DNA from: Rubinisphaera italica
Lineage (GTDB): Bacteria; Planctomycetota; Planctomycetia; Planctomycetales; Planctomycetaceae
Assembly (NCBI RefSeq): GCF_007859715.1
Contig: NZ_SJPG01000001.1
Location: 4,242,728-4,306,727, forward strand
DNA: 64,000 nucleotides
Direction: 5' to 3'
Positions 8,384-16,577 of the stretch are shown here, in pieces; position 1 is the first letter of the stretch; the number at the start of each line of letters is the position of its first letter. The notes under the pieces are model-generated. The model was not told the DNA's origin and searched no databases. It saw nothing but the letters and a program-made list of their open reading frames with translations. The position numbers and the translations under genes are program-made.

Positions 8384-10624
8384 TTAAGCAATGGAGGGAG
8401 TGATCACATCGACCTGGCCAGTGCTGACATCGTACATGGCCCCGACAATCGCAATTTCACGATTGATTTCCATATTCCGCAGCACAGTACTGACTTCGCG
8501 GATTTTATCGACAGTATGCTGGACGTTCATGCGGGCAACATCATCAACGATCTCGTTTTTCTGATCGGCTTGTGACTTACTCACGCGTTCAATGATCGAT
8601 TCGTCAATCGAGTGTTCGACTTCATCGACGATGCTGTCAATATGCTCGCAGCCGGTTGCCTCCGTTGCATTTTGATGACTGCAAGCCAGGTCGACAGCTG
8701 CAGTGACTGCTCCACAGCGGGTGTGTCCCACAACCAGGAGTAATTTCGAACCCGCCTGGGAACAACCATATTCCATGCTGCCGAGGACCTGAGGACTGGT
8801 CACATTCCCGGCGACACGCACACTGAAGATATCTCCCAGCCCCATATCAAAAATCAATTCGGCTGGGGTTCGGGAGTCGATACAGCTGAGCACGACCGCG
8901 ATCGGAAATTGTCCACCTGCAGTCGAGGAGACCTGACGGCCCAGATTTCGGGAAATCTGTCGTCCCGATTGAAAACGCTCATTGCCATCGAGCATGAGTT
9001 GAAGAGCTTGTGCAGGGCTCATTTTCTCCTGAACATCCCGACTCGAATAGTCAACATATTGCACTTTGTTTTCAAACTCATAGTCATGTTTGAAACCGAC
9101 CAGGCTGACTGTAATTCCGCGAGCAGGAGCAGTAATTTCATCGAACTCATGAATCAGGTGGCGAACATCGGGGTCGATATAATCGGTCTGGCTGGCGTCG
9201 ATGAGAACCTGTTCGCCATCCTGAATTTCATCGAAAACTCGATTGAGTGCTCCTCGATTCAAAAAAGTCACCTGATTCGCCAATTGTATTCTCAGCACAT
9301 TTCCGCTGATATGCTTTTCCATAATCCTGCGAATTGGACGACGCAAACTGCTTTTCAGGATGAACGCAATACTGACACCCAATCCAATAAGAATACCGAT
9401 CAGCAAGTCTGTTAATACAATGGCTGATGTGGTCACAATAAAGGGAATGAATTCATTCCAGCCACCTCGCCACATCTGTTTAAACAATTGAGGACTGGCC
9501 AGTTTGACACCAGTTAAAATGAGAATTGCAGCCAAACAGGAAAGTGGAATCTGATTCAAAATCTGAGGCAGCATCGAAACACATATCAACAAAAGGAATC
9601 CGTGAAAGATTGCCGCTGCCTTTGTGCGTCCACCCGAGTGGATGTTCACCGAACTGCGGATGATGACAGACGTAACGGGAATTGCTCCAATTAATCCCCC
9701 GACCATATTTCCTGCCCCTTGAGCAACCAGTTCCCGGTTGGGGGGCGAGGTTCGCTGTTGGGGATCGAGCTTGTCGACCGCTTCCAGATTCAACAATGTT
9801 TCCAAAGATGCAACCAGAGCAACGGTGATTGCACCAGTGTAAATGACGGGATTTGCGATCTGGGAAAAATCAGCCATGGTCATGAACCCGGTGAACTCGG
9901 AAATACTTCCTGCGATTGGCAATTGCACCAGATGAGAGGCTTCAATTTGCCAATTCGTGCCAGGCATAAAATGATCGTATGCAAATTTAATCCCTGTCCC
10001 GAACAACACTGCAATCAAAGGTCCTGGAATATTCAACTTTTTGAAGAACGAAATGCGACCATACAAAACCAGCAGGACAAGTGATGCAATGCCGACGATC
10101 GAAGCTCCCCAATGCAAATCCCCTGTCATTGCCAGGAGTTCGGAAAAGGTATTCTCGTGGTCGGGTTGTTGAAACGACATTTCACCATCGGGATCTTTAT
10201 CGTGGCCGAACAGGTGGGGAATCTGTTTCAGGATCAGAATGATACCGATCGCACACAGCAGGCCTTTGATAACGCTCGTCGGAAAGAACTCAGCGATTGA
10301 ACCAGCCTGCAGAAGTCCAATAACGACCTGAATCACACCGGCTAAAAAGACGACGAGCAAGAAACTTTCAAAGGACCCGTCCAGCAAGGCAATTTGTGCA
10401 GCGACCACCGCAGTTAACCCAGCTGCAGGTCCACTTACGCTCGTATGAGATCCGCTCAGTAGTCCAACAATAATCCCGCCGATAATCCCTGCAAGAATTC
10501 CAGACATCAGAGGAGCATTGGATGCCAGTGCAACCCCCAGACACAGAGGCAAAGCCACCAGAAAGACGACTAATCCGGAAATCAGGTCTTTGAGCAAAGT
10601 GGATGTCTTCGTTTCTGTTTCCAT
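8384..10624 (-). CDS. SulP-family transporter fused to beta-carbonic anhydrase
   Basis: A 746-residue inner-membrane fusion. Residues 1 to about 420 are a SulP anion transporter with many hydrophobic segments (LVVFLVALPLCLGVALAS, VSGPAAGLTAVVAAQ). A STAS-like segment follows (about 440-525, VLIDASQTDYIDPDV). Residues about 535-746 form a beta-class carbonic anhydrase with zinc ligands Cys581 (CIDSR, which also carries the Asp-Arg dyad), His634 and Cys637 (HTRC). SulP-CA fusions are known in several bacteria and are thought to move bicarbonate or another anion while interconverting CO2 and bicarbonate; the direction and ion here are inference. It starts with ATG at 10624. Two matching dyads lie 76-125 bases upstream. 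The 2-hydroxyacid dehydrogenase gene follows 53 bases downstream on the same strand and may be cotranscribed. Confidence 0.92.
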   Translation of the reverse strand: METETKTSTLLKDLISGLVVFLVALPLCLGVALASNAPLMSGILAGIIGGIIVGLLSGSHTSVSGPAAGLTAVVAAQIALLDGSFESFLLVVFLAGVIQVVIGLLQAGSIAEFFPTSVIKGLLCAIGIILILKQIPHLFGHDKDPDGEMSFQQPDHENTFSELLAMTGDLHWGASIVGIASLVLLVLYGRISFFKKLNIPGPLIAVLFGTGIKFAYDHFMPGTNWQIEASHLVQLPIAGSISEFTGFMTMADFSQIANPVIYTGAITVALVASLETLLNLEAVDKLDPQQRTSPPNRELVAQGAGNMVGGLIGAIPVTSVIIRSSVNIHSGGRTKAAAIFHGFLLLICVSMLPQILNQIPLSCLAAILILTGVKLASPQLFKQMWRGGWNEFIPFIVTTSAIVLTDLLIGILIGLGVSIAFILKSSLRRPIRRIMEKHISGNVLRIQLANQVTFLNRGALNRVFDEIQDGEQVLIDASQTDYIDPDVRHLIHEFDEITAPARGITVSLVGFKHDYEFENKVQYVDYSSRDVQEKMSPAQALQLMLDGNERFQSGRQISRNLGRQVSSTAGGQFPIAVVLSCIDSRTPAELIFDMGLGDIFSVRVAGNVTSPQVLGSMEYGCSQAGSKLLLVVGHTRCGAVTAAVDLACSHQNATEATGCEHIDSIVDEVEHSIDESIIERVSKSQADQKNEIVDDVARMNVQHTVDKIREVSTVLRNMEINREIAIVGAMYDVSTGQVDVITPSIA

Positions 10625-10699
10625 GACCAGGCGCTTTCTAGGTGGGTGTTGAGCGTGAAGAGGATCATATTAACCATTGAAGACAACAATCAAGGGGAG

Positions 10700-10748
10700 C
10701 GTGCAATGAATTGCGTAAAACGACCTCATTCGTGCAAACACTTGCACG
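10700..10748. promoter_or_regulatory. Paired GCAA-N4-TTGC dyads upstream of the SulP-CA gene
   Basis: Two inverted repeats share the half-site GCAA and a 4-base spacer: 10703-10714 (gcaatgaattgc) and 10731-10748 (cgtgcaaacacttgcacg, a 7-bp perfect dyad). Their centres are 31 bases apart, about three helical turns, so a dimeric regulator could bind the same face twice. They lie in the divergent space between the SulP-CA gene and the lipoprotein gene at 11008. No adjacent regulator gene is seen. The rest of this 383-base space shows nothing I can name. Confidence 0.5.
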
Positions 10749-11007
10749 TTATTTGTGGATTCACGCTCGAATGGGCTGTGGAGATGAGAAATAAAGCACA
10801 TGAAGTGTGATCATATGATCCCCATTTGCGATCTGTGATTGGCTGATGACTAATTGTAAAAGTAGTGCTTTCCAATCATGTCTTGCCTCAAAGTTTCATT
10901 CTCATTACCACACGCACTGAATTCTCTGAGTTCTCCCTTGGTGAATTTTGCGGGCCCTTAATTCACATATCTGCAATCTTGCTGGCATTGATGCCGGGAG
11001 TTTCTCG

Positions 11008-11469
11008 ATGAGCTTTGAATATTCACGGCGTCGTTTCATTACGAAGGTCGCCTGTGCCCTTGCATTGCCTGCCATTTCTGGATGCGGCACTTTCCTTTAT
11101 CCAGAACGGCGTGGACAACCCGGAGGGAAGCTCGATTGGAAAGTTGTCGCTCTGGATGGCCTTGGCTTATTGCTGTTCTTCATCCCGGGAGTGATTGCTT
11201 TTGCCGTCGATATTACAACGGGTGCCATTTATCTCCCTCCGCACGAATATCGCGGACAATCTCCCGCAAAAATGCAGGATGGATATGTGGCCGTTGATTT
11301 ACCGAAAGGCGATTTCAGCAATCAGAAAATCGCGGATACTGTCTATGAAAACACAGGCAAGCAAATTTCACTGGAAGAAAACCAATACAAAACCGCTCGA
11401 CTTCCAAGCCTGAAAGTCTTTCAGAAAGAGCAGGAGCGGTTTGAGCAGGAATATGCCAAGGCTCGGTAA
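11008..11469 (+). CDS. Putative Tat-exported lipoprotein, unknown function
   Basis: A 153-residue protein. The N-terminus has a twin-arginine-like motif (YSRRRFITK), a hydrophobic stretch and a lipobox ending ISGC, indicating export and lipid attachment. A second hydrophobic segment (about residues 55-75, LLLFFIPGVIAFAVDITTG) leads to the motif DITTGAIYLPP, which resembles small lipoproteins of unknown role. The C-terminus is charged and helical. The ATG at 11008 is chosen because GGGAG lies 7 bases upstream; a longer in-frame start at 10948 would put 20 non-signal residues before the twin arginines. It is transcribed divergently from the SulP-CA gene and converges on a SnoaL-like gene. No function can be assigned. 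Confidence 0.7.
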   Translation: MSFEYSRRRFITKVACALALPAISGCGTFLYPERRGQPGGKLDWKVVALDGLGLLLFFIPGVIAFAVDITTGAIYLPPHEYRGQSPAKMQDGYVAVDLPKGDFSNQKIADTVYENTGKQISLEENQYKTARLPSLKVFQKEQERFEQEYAKAR

Positions 11470-11482
11470 TTTATGGAGACTG

Positions 11483-11517
11483 GAATGAAAATGGTCTAAA
11501 TTAGCCCATTTTCATTC
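11483..11517. terminator. Hairpin between convergent genes
   Basis: A 12-bp perfect stem (gaatgaaaatgg/ccattttcattc) with an 11-base loop that contains the minus-strand gene's TAG stop. There is no long T run, so terminator activity is inferred only from position. The minus-strand reading TTTAGACCATTTTCA matches the head of the roughly 100-bp dispersed repeat at 28181, 29657 and 35262. Confidence 0.55.
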
Positions 11518-11864
11518 GGGGAATCCAGATCGATGGCTTGGGTCATGTCCCATAATTCGGCAATTTGATCGTTCTCAAATCGAAAAATGTGAACCGCGGC
11601 GACGCCATCATGCTCGGTATCCAGTTTAATTAACGAATGCACCATCACCAGATCGTTCTCGGATATCGTCCGCTTGATGTCGAGGATCTTGCTTGGAAAC
11701 TGCTCATGATTTTCGATCATGGCTGTCAGTAACGCTTCGCGATCTCCGGGATAATAGATGTTATGATGGATGAAATTATCACTCACATACTCGTCATAGG
11801 CTTGCTGAATATTTCCCGCTGTGACCATTTGCATGAATGAGGTTGCTGTTTGTGTATTACCCAT
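11496..11864 (-). CDS. SnoaL-like / NTF2-fold protein
   Basis: A 122-residue protein of the NTF2-like superfamily, resembling the predicted SnoaL-like aldol-condensation group: an N-terminal helix pair (TSFMQMVTAGNIQQAYDEYV), then NFIHHNIYYPGDREALL, and the C-terminal strands VHIFRFENDQIAELWDMTQAI. Such proteins form a small cone-shaped pocket; some are enzymes and some bind ligands, so no substrate is proposed. The ATG at 11864 is chosen because AGGA lies 8 bases upstream. The open frame extends to 12029, but that extension has no family resemblance. It is a single gene converging on the lipoprotein gene. Confidence 0.75.
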   Translation of the reverse strand: MGNTQTATSFMQMVTAGNIQQAYDEYVSDNFIHHNIYYPGDREALLTAMIENHEQFPSKILDIKRTISENDLVMVHSLIKLDTEHDGVAAVHIFRFENDQIAELWDMTQAIDLDSPNENGLI

Positions 11865-12257
11865 GGTGATTCCTGTAGTGAGTTCAATCGGTGAGGTCGT
11901 ATTGGAATGAGCGAGGAGTTTCACATTAAACTGCCGGGAACCGCAGTCGCAATAACATAGTTTTTCCTCTTTGATAGTTGTCGTCCTGGCGATGTCAGAA
12001 ACTGAATCGACTTGCGATGCATCTAACAATTCACTGCAGATGTCTCATGAATTCGCACTTGCAACATGCACCATTCAACAGCCGGTGTTTCGAGAAATCC
12101 ACGTCATTCACAGCGGAACGATTTGGAAAGTCCGACTTCGTGGAGTAGGATATCTTCGTAGTCTGGCGGAAATGCGAGTTTCGTGTGGGATAGGTATATC
12201 CATATGGAGTTCATTTCCGGGACAAATTCGAAGTTACGCTTTACGGATGGAACAGAT
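11865..12257. other. Intergenic space between divergent genes
   Basis: About 390 bases between the SnoaL-like gene and the TPP II-like gene. Open frames here (such as 11971-12288 plus) have no signal, motif or ribosome site and look accidental. I see no clear regulatory element. Confidence 0.4.
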
Positions 12258-15200
12258 ATGCGACGTAGTTCGATTTTATGGCTGGTGACAGCTCTTGCGC
12301 TTCCGGCTTTTTCCGTCATCGGCCAACCGGTGAATGATGCAAAGACTCAGGAAGCCACAAAGCAGCCTCCAAAACAGTCCGCTCCTCCCACTGATTTGAG
12401 CTGGATGCCCAAAGAAGAAACCGGGGCTCTTCGCTTCCTGAAAGATCATCCCGAAGCTGATGGCCGGGGTACTGTGGTCGCCATTTTCGATACAGGTGTC
12501 GATCCCGGAGCGGTAGGATTGCAAACCACGCCCGATGGTCGTCCTAAAGTGATTGACATGATCGACGGCACTGGCAGTGGCGATGTAATCATGGAAGATC
12601 CCACAAAAGCCGAAAATAACGAACTGACAGGCTTGAGTGGCCGCAAGTTGAAACTCTCAGCAGAGTGGAAAAACCCTTCCGGCGAGTTCCGACTCGGTAT
12701 GAAGTCCGGCTACGAACTGCTTCCCCCTGAACTTGTGACCGTCATCAAAGCAGAACGGGAGAAGACGTTCAAAGCAGAACAGCAGTTGCATCGAGCGAAA
12801 CTGTCCCACAAACTGGCCAGCTGGAAAGCCGAGCATCCCAAGCCAAAAGATGAAGAAAAGAAAGAACAGGCGGAACTGGAAGCTCAGGTCAAACTGATCG
12901 ATGAATTGCTGAAAGACTATTCTGATGCCGGTCCAATTTACGATTGCGTCGTCTTTTACGATGGCGAACATCATCGAGCGGTCATCGATACCGATGAAGA
13001 TGGTGATCTGGCTGAAGAAGCTGTGCTGACAAATTTCCGTGTCGAGCGAAAATACGACACGTTCGCCGATCCGATCAATATGAACTTCGGTGTCAACATT
13101 TACGACGAAGGCAAACTGCTCTCCATCGTCTGCGATACCGGTGCACACGGAACTCATGTCGCAGGAATTGTCTCGGCTTATTATCCAGAGAATCCTGAAT
13201 GGAATGGTGTTGCACCGGGAGCACAGATTGTTTCCGTAAAAATTGGCGATACCCGGCTCGATGGAATGGAAAACGGTCCCGGACTGGTTCGGGGTTTGAA
13301 AGCGGTTATCGACAATAAATGCGATCTCATCAACATGAGTTACGGCGAACCTTCACAAACTCCCAATGTGGGACGAATCGCAGAACTTTATTCCGAAGTC
13401 GTTACTGATCACGATGTGATTTTCGTCTCCAGTGCAGGCAATGCTGGTCCTGCGTTGACGACAGTCGGAGCCCCTGGCGGAACAACGTCCGTCATTCTGG
13501 GAGTGGGAGCGTACATTTCGCCAGAGATGATGAAATCCGAGTACTCACTCCGAGATGATCTGCCTGGCTTGCCCTACACCTGGACCTCACGAGGACCAAC
13601 TTCGGATGGCGACATGGGCGTCGATATTTTTGCACCGGGGGGAGCAATCGCTCCAGTGCCACAATGGACACGACAGGCCAATCAGCAGATGAACGGCACC
13701 TCAATGGCGTCGCCGAATGCCTGCGGAAATATTGCTCTGTTACTCTCTGCCGCGAAACAGAATAAACTGAAATACAATCCGTTCTCTGTTCGCAAGGCGA
13801 TTCAGAATACTGCAGAAGTCGTGCCCAATGCCGAAGTCTTTGCGGCTGGTCCCGGCCTGTTGCAAGTTGATAAAGCCTGGTCGTATCTGGAAAACCATGC
13901 CAAAGAGTCCAGCCAGTTACTAAATTTTGAAATCTCTATTCCAGCTGCAAACAATGGCCGCGGGATCTATTTGCGAGATCCGCATCAGACGCTAGCCGCT
14001 GCTGCTCATCGGGTGTATGTCACTCCGAAATTTCCGGAAGGGACCCCGATTGAAAATCGGCTCGAAGTGAACCTGTTCTGCAATCTGAAAGCGACTGCGG
14101 ATTTCGTGAAGGTTGGGAATCTGCTGCATTTGAATCATGGTGGAAATCGGCTCGATGTTGAAGTTGATCCAACGGGACTCGAAACCGGCGTCCACTTTGC
14201 AGAAGTACTGGCTTACGAAGCCAACAGCGATGAATCGAATATTCTGTTCCGGATTCCAATTACCGTTGTGATTCCGGTTCGGGATGCGGAACTGACTGAG
14301 AATCATTACAAACTGGAGTACGAGAACGATTTCGTTCCTGGTCAACTCCAGCGACATTTTCTGGATGTGCCAGCCGGGGCTACCTGGTGTGAATTGGAAA
14401 TGTCTCTGGTCGATACGACAGAGCCGAAATTCTTCCGACTCCATACAATGCAACTTGTCGATGGCGAAGATTTCGAACATGTTGAAGCCGGTAGCTATTA
14501 CCAGGTCACTCCTCAAGTGGAAACGACCAGTGCATTCCGGGTTGTGCCTGGGCGAACGCTTGAAGTCGTGTTGGGACAATACTGGTCGATCCTTGGAGAA
14601 AGCCGCCTGAAATACAGCGTGCAATTCCACGGTGGCGAACCGGACGATGCCTCGATGACGCTCGCTTACGGTCAAGGTCCTTCAGCAGTCACTATTTCCA
14701 ATCAACTGCAGCCGGAGAAGATTTCACCGTCTGCCAAACTGACCAAATGGAATAAAGTCATTCTGCCGGAATCTCATGACATTGAAGCGTTGACTCTGGA
14801 TCGCGATGTTCTTCCCAATGGGAGTGCAGTCTACGAGTTGAAGCTGACCTATGAATTGAAACTGGATAAGAAAACATCGGTCACGCCTCACATCTTCGCC
14901 TGGGAGAATCGACTATACGATTCCGAAGTGGGGCCGTTTATCTATCACGTTTTCGATTCCAATAAGCAACGCATTACCACAAACGATATGTTTGCCGATG
15001 CCATCAGCCTGGAAAAGGGAACTTACAAAATTGAAGTCGTCACGCAACATCATGACTACGATACGCTCGACGGCTTTGAAAAGTTGCCTTTGACGATTGA
15101 GCAATCACTGTCTTCTCCGATCTCACTGGATTTCTGGTCTTCCCACGCCGCTGCTGCCAATGAAACTTCAGGGGGAACGTCCGGAATTTTGAGTGGCGAT

Positions 15201-16082
15201 GATTCTCTCACAGTGTATGTCGATGAGCCTAAAGCGAGTTCCCTACCGAAGGGGATTTCAGCAGGCGATTATTTGGTCGGCTCAGTCACTTATTCAGCCG
15301 ACGATGAAGCCGCGACGCATTACGAAGTTCGGTACTACTACACGGCCGCCGAAAGCTCGGCTACTGCAGCATCGAAATCTGATGAGCAGAAGTCTCTCGA
15401 AGATCAGGTTCGCGAGTTGCAGATGACCTATCTGAAAACACTCGATCCCACCAGCGAGGAATTCACGAAGCTGAAAGAATCGTTAATGGCGGGCGATGAG
15501 AGTACTCGCAAACTGTTGAAGATCGAACTGGAACTGCTCGATACGGATGAAAAGCGAAAAGAACGACTCGAAAAAGTCATCGAAACGGCTGAAAAACTGA
15601 TTGCGACTTACGATCAGAATGAGATCGCTGCTCAATTGAGCCGTCGATCACCAGAAGATGATAAGGAGGCGAAGAAAGCCAGAAAAAAGGCGGAGACAGA
15701 GAAGGCCGAACTTGTCGATACACTTTATCGCAAGGCGCGTGCGATTGGTTATCGCGAATTGCCCGATGTGATCGAAAAAACGCCGATCGCAGATCAGGCT
15801 GCTCAGGACAAGGCCTTCGCAGACTCTTTGGCGGCTTTGGAATCCTGGGTCGATTTGAGCGAGAAGGATTACTTCCTGTTATCCGTCCGTCGCGAACGCC
15901 GTGCTGGTCGTTACGCTTCGGCAATCCTGCTGCTCGATAAGCAAATCGATGCCTCCGCTCCATTCCTCTACTACAAAAAACGACTAGACATGCTCGGTCA
16001 ACTGGAGTGGAAAACCTGGCAGGAATGGCAGCAAAAACAGATGCTGCTGAAGTTCCCGGAGAAGCATCCTCCATACAAATAA
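12258..16082 (+). CDS. Tripeptidyl-peptidase II-like subtilase (S8), exported
   Basis: A 1274-residue serine protease. The N-terminus (LWLVTALALPAFSVIGQP) is a signal peptide. The catalytic triad is Asp78 (VVAIFDTGVDPGA), His300 (GAHGTHVAGI) and Ser482 (NGTSMASP); the oxyanion Asn lies in VSSAGNAGP. The roughly 220-residue insert between Asp and His and the very long C-terminal region are characteristic of tripeptidyl-peptidase II rather than ordinary subtilisins. The C-terminal part has beta-rich segments and then a charged helical region (about residues 1040-1160) rich in Glu/Lys. Eukaryotic TPP II is a giant cytosolic complex; here the signal peptide implies action outside the cytoplasm. 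The ATG at 12258 directly precedes the signal peptide; an upstream frame to 12183 is unlikely. A strong terminator follows. Confidence 0.88.
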   Translation: MRRSSILWLVTALALPAFSVIGQPVNDAKTQEATKQPPKQSAPPTDLSWMPKEETGALRFLKDHPEADGRGTVVAIFDTGVDPGAVGLQTTPDGRPKVIDMIDGTGSGDVIMEDPTKAENNELTGLSGRKLKLSAEWKNPSGEFRLGMKSGYELLPPELVTVIKAEREKTFKAEQQLHRAKLSHKLASWKAEHPKPKDEEKKEQAELEAQVKLIDELLKDYSDAGPIYDCVVFYDGEHHRAVIDTDEDGDLAEEAVLTNFRVERKYDTFADPINMNFGVNIYDEGKLLSIVCDTGAHGTHVAGIVSAYYPENPEWNGVAPGAQIVSVKIGDTRLDGMENGPGLVRGLKAVIDNKCDLINMSYGEPSQTPNVGRIAELYSEVVTDHDVIFVSSAGNAGPALTTVGAPGGTTSVILGVGAYISPEMMKSEYSLRDDLPGLPYTWTSRGPTSDGDMGVDIFAPGGAIAPVPQWTRQANQQMNGTSMASPNACGNIALLLSAAKQNKLKYNPFSVRKAIQNTAEVVPNAEVFAAGPGLLQVDKAWSYLENHAKESSQLLNFEISIPAANNGRGIYLRDPHQTLAAAAHRVYVTPKFPEGTPIENRLEVNLFCNLKATADFVKVGNLLHLNHGGNRLDVEVDPTGLETGVHFAEVLAYEANSDESNILFRIPITVVIPVRDAELTENHYKLEYENDFVPGQLQRHFLDVPAGATWCELEMSLVDTTEPKFFRLHTMQLVDGEDFEHVEAGSYYQVTPQVETTSAFRVVPGRTLEVVLGQYWSILGESRLKYSVQFHGGEPDDASMTLAYGQGPSAVTISNQLQPEKISPSAKLTKWNKVILPESHDIEALTLDRDVLPNGSAVYELKLTYELKLDKKTSVTPHIFAWENRLYDSEVGPFIYHVFDSNKQRITTNDMFADAISLEKGTYKIEVVTQHHDYDTLDGFEKLPLTIEQSLSSPISLDFWSSHAAAANETSGGTSGILSGDDSLTVYVDEPKASSLPKGISAGDYLVGSVTYSADDEAATHYEVRYYYTAAESSATAASKSDEQKSLEDQVRELQMTYLKTLDPTSEEFTKLKESLMAGDESTRKLLKIELELLDTDEKRKERLEKVIETAEKLIATYDQNEIAAQLSRRSPEDDKEAKKARKKAETEKAELVDTLYRKARAIGYRELPDVIEKTPIADQAAQDKAFADSLAALESWVDLSEKDYFLLSVRRERRAGRYASAILLLDKQIDASAPFLYYKKRLDMLGQLEWKTWQEWQQKQMLLKFPEKHPPYK

Positions 16083-16107
16083 GCAAATTTTGTTGTGAAC
16101 CTGATTG

Positions 16108-16145
16108 ATCGCATGCCCTCTTTATTGAAGGCATGCGATTTTTTT
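16108..16145 (+). terminator. Rho-independent terminator after the TPP II-like gene
   Basis: A 10-bp perfect stem (atcgcatgcc/ggcatgcgat), 12-base loop, then seven T. It begins 26 bases after the stop codon at 16082. Confidence 0.9.
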
Positions 16146-16162
16146 GATGCACCTTTCATAGA

Positions 16163-16235
16163 AATACAAGCACGAAGCGCAAGCGAGTGTGTCTGCCCCT
16201 ATTGGACACACTCGCTTGCGCTTCGTGCTTGTATT
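16163..16235. repeat. Palindromic repeat family 1, copy 1 (31-bp perfect arms)
   Basis: Arms 16163-16193 and 16205-16235 are exact reverse complements, separated by 11 bases. The arm begins aatacaagcacgaagcg. A second copy with the same arms but a different loop lies at 22482-22553. Conserved arms with a variable loop suggest a mobile or RNA-structured intergenic element. It follows the terminator of the TPP II-like gene. Confidence 0.9.
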
Positions 16236-16250
16236 ACAGTTCAACAGTAG

Positions 16251-16346
16251 GGTGCGTCTTGACGCACCTTTCACGATCTCCGAATTTTACGGGAATTGTT
16301 AATACTCGCGCAATAACACTCATAAAATGGTGCGTTTAAACGCACC
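16251..16346. repeat. Two related short palindromes
   Basis: The 18-base dyads ggtgcgtcttgacgcacc (16251-16268) and ggtgcgtttaaacgcacc (16329-16346) share ends and the following CTT/TTA context. A half-like fragment, gatgcacctttca, lies at 16146. They fill the space before serS and may be one small repeat family. The remainder of 16083-16577 shows no gene. Confidence 0.7.
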
Positions 16347-16577
16347 TTATTGCTCTTTCGAGCTTTAAAAGTCGCCCTCAAATCGCTATTCCGCATTCAG
16401 TTTGACTGCTCCCCGATATTGAACTTACACGACAATTTGCGGTAGTTGGAATACTGCTCCTAAACTCAATTTCAAAGTAGTTGAACAGGAAAATTCAACC
16501 AGTGGTGACAGTTCAAGGCTGGTCTGCAATAATCCCCTCTGCAAATTCTGACACTCTTCTAGACTTGAAGCTGAACT

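Noticed and set aside
11971..12288. 105-residue plus-strand frame in the divergent spacer
   Set aside because: It overlaps the start of the TPP II-like gene in another frame and lacks ribosome site or motif.
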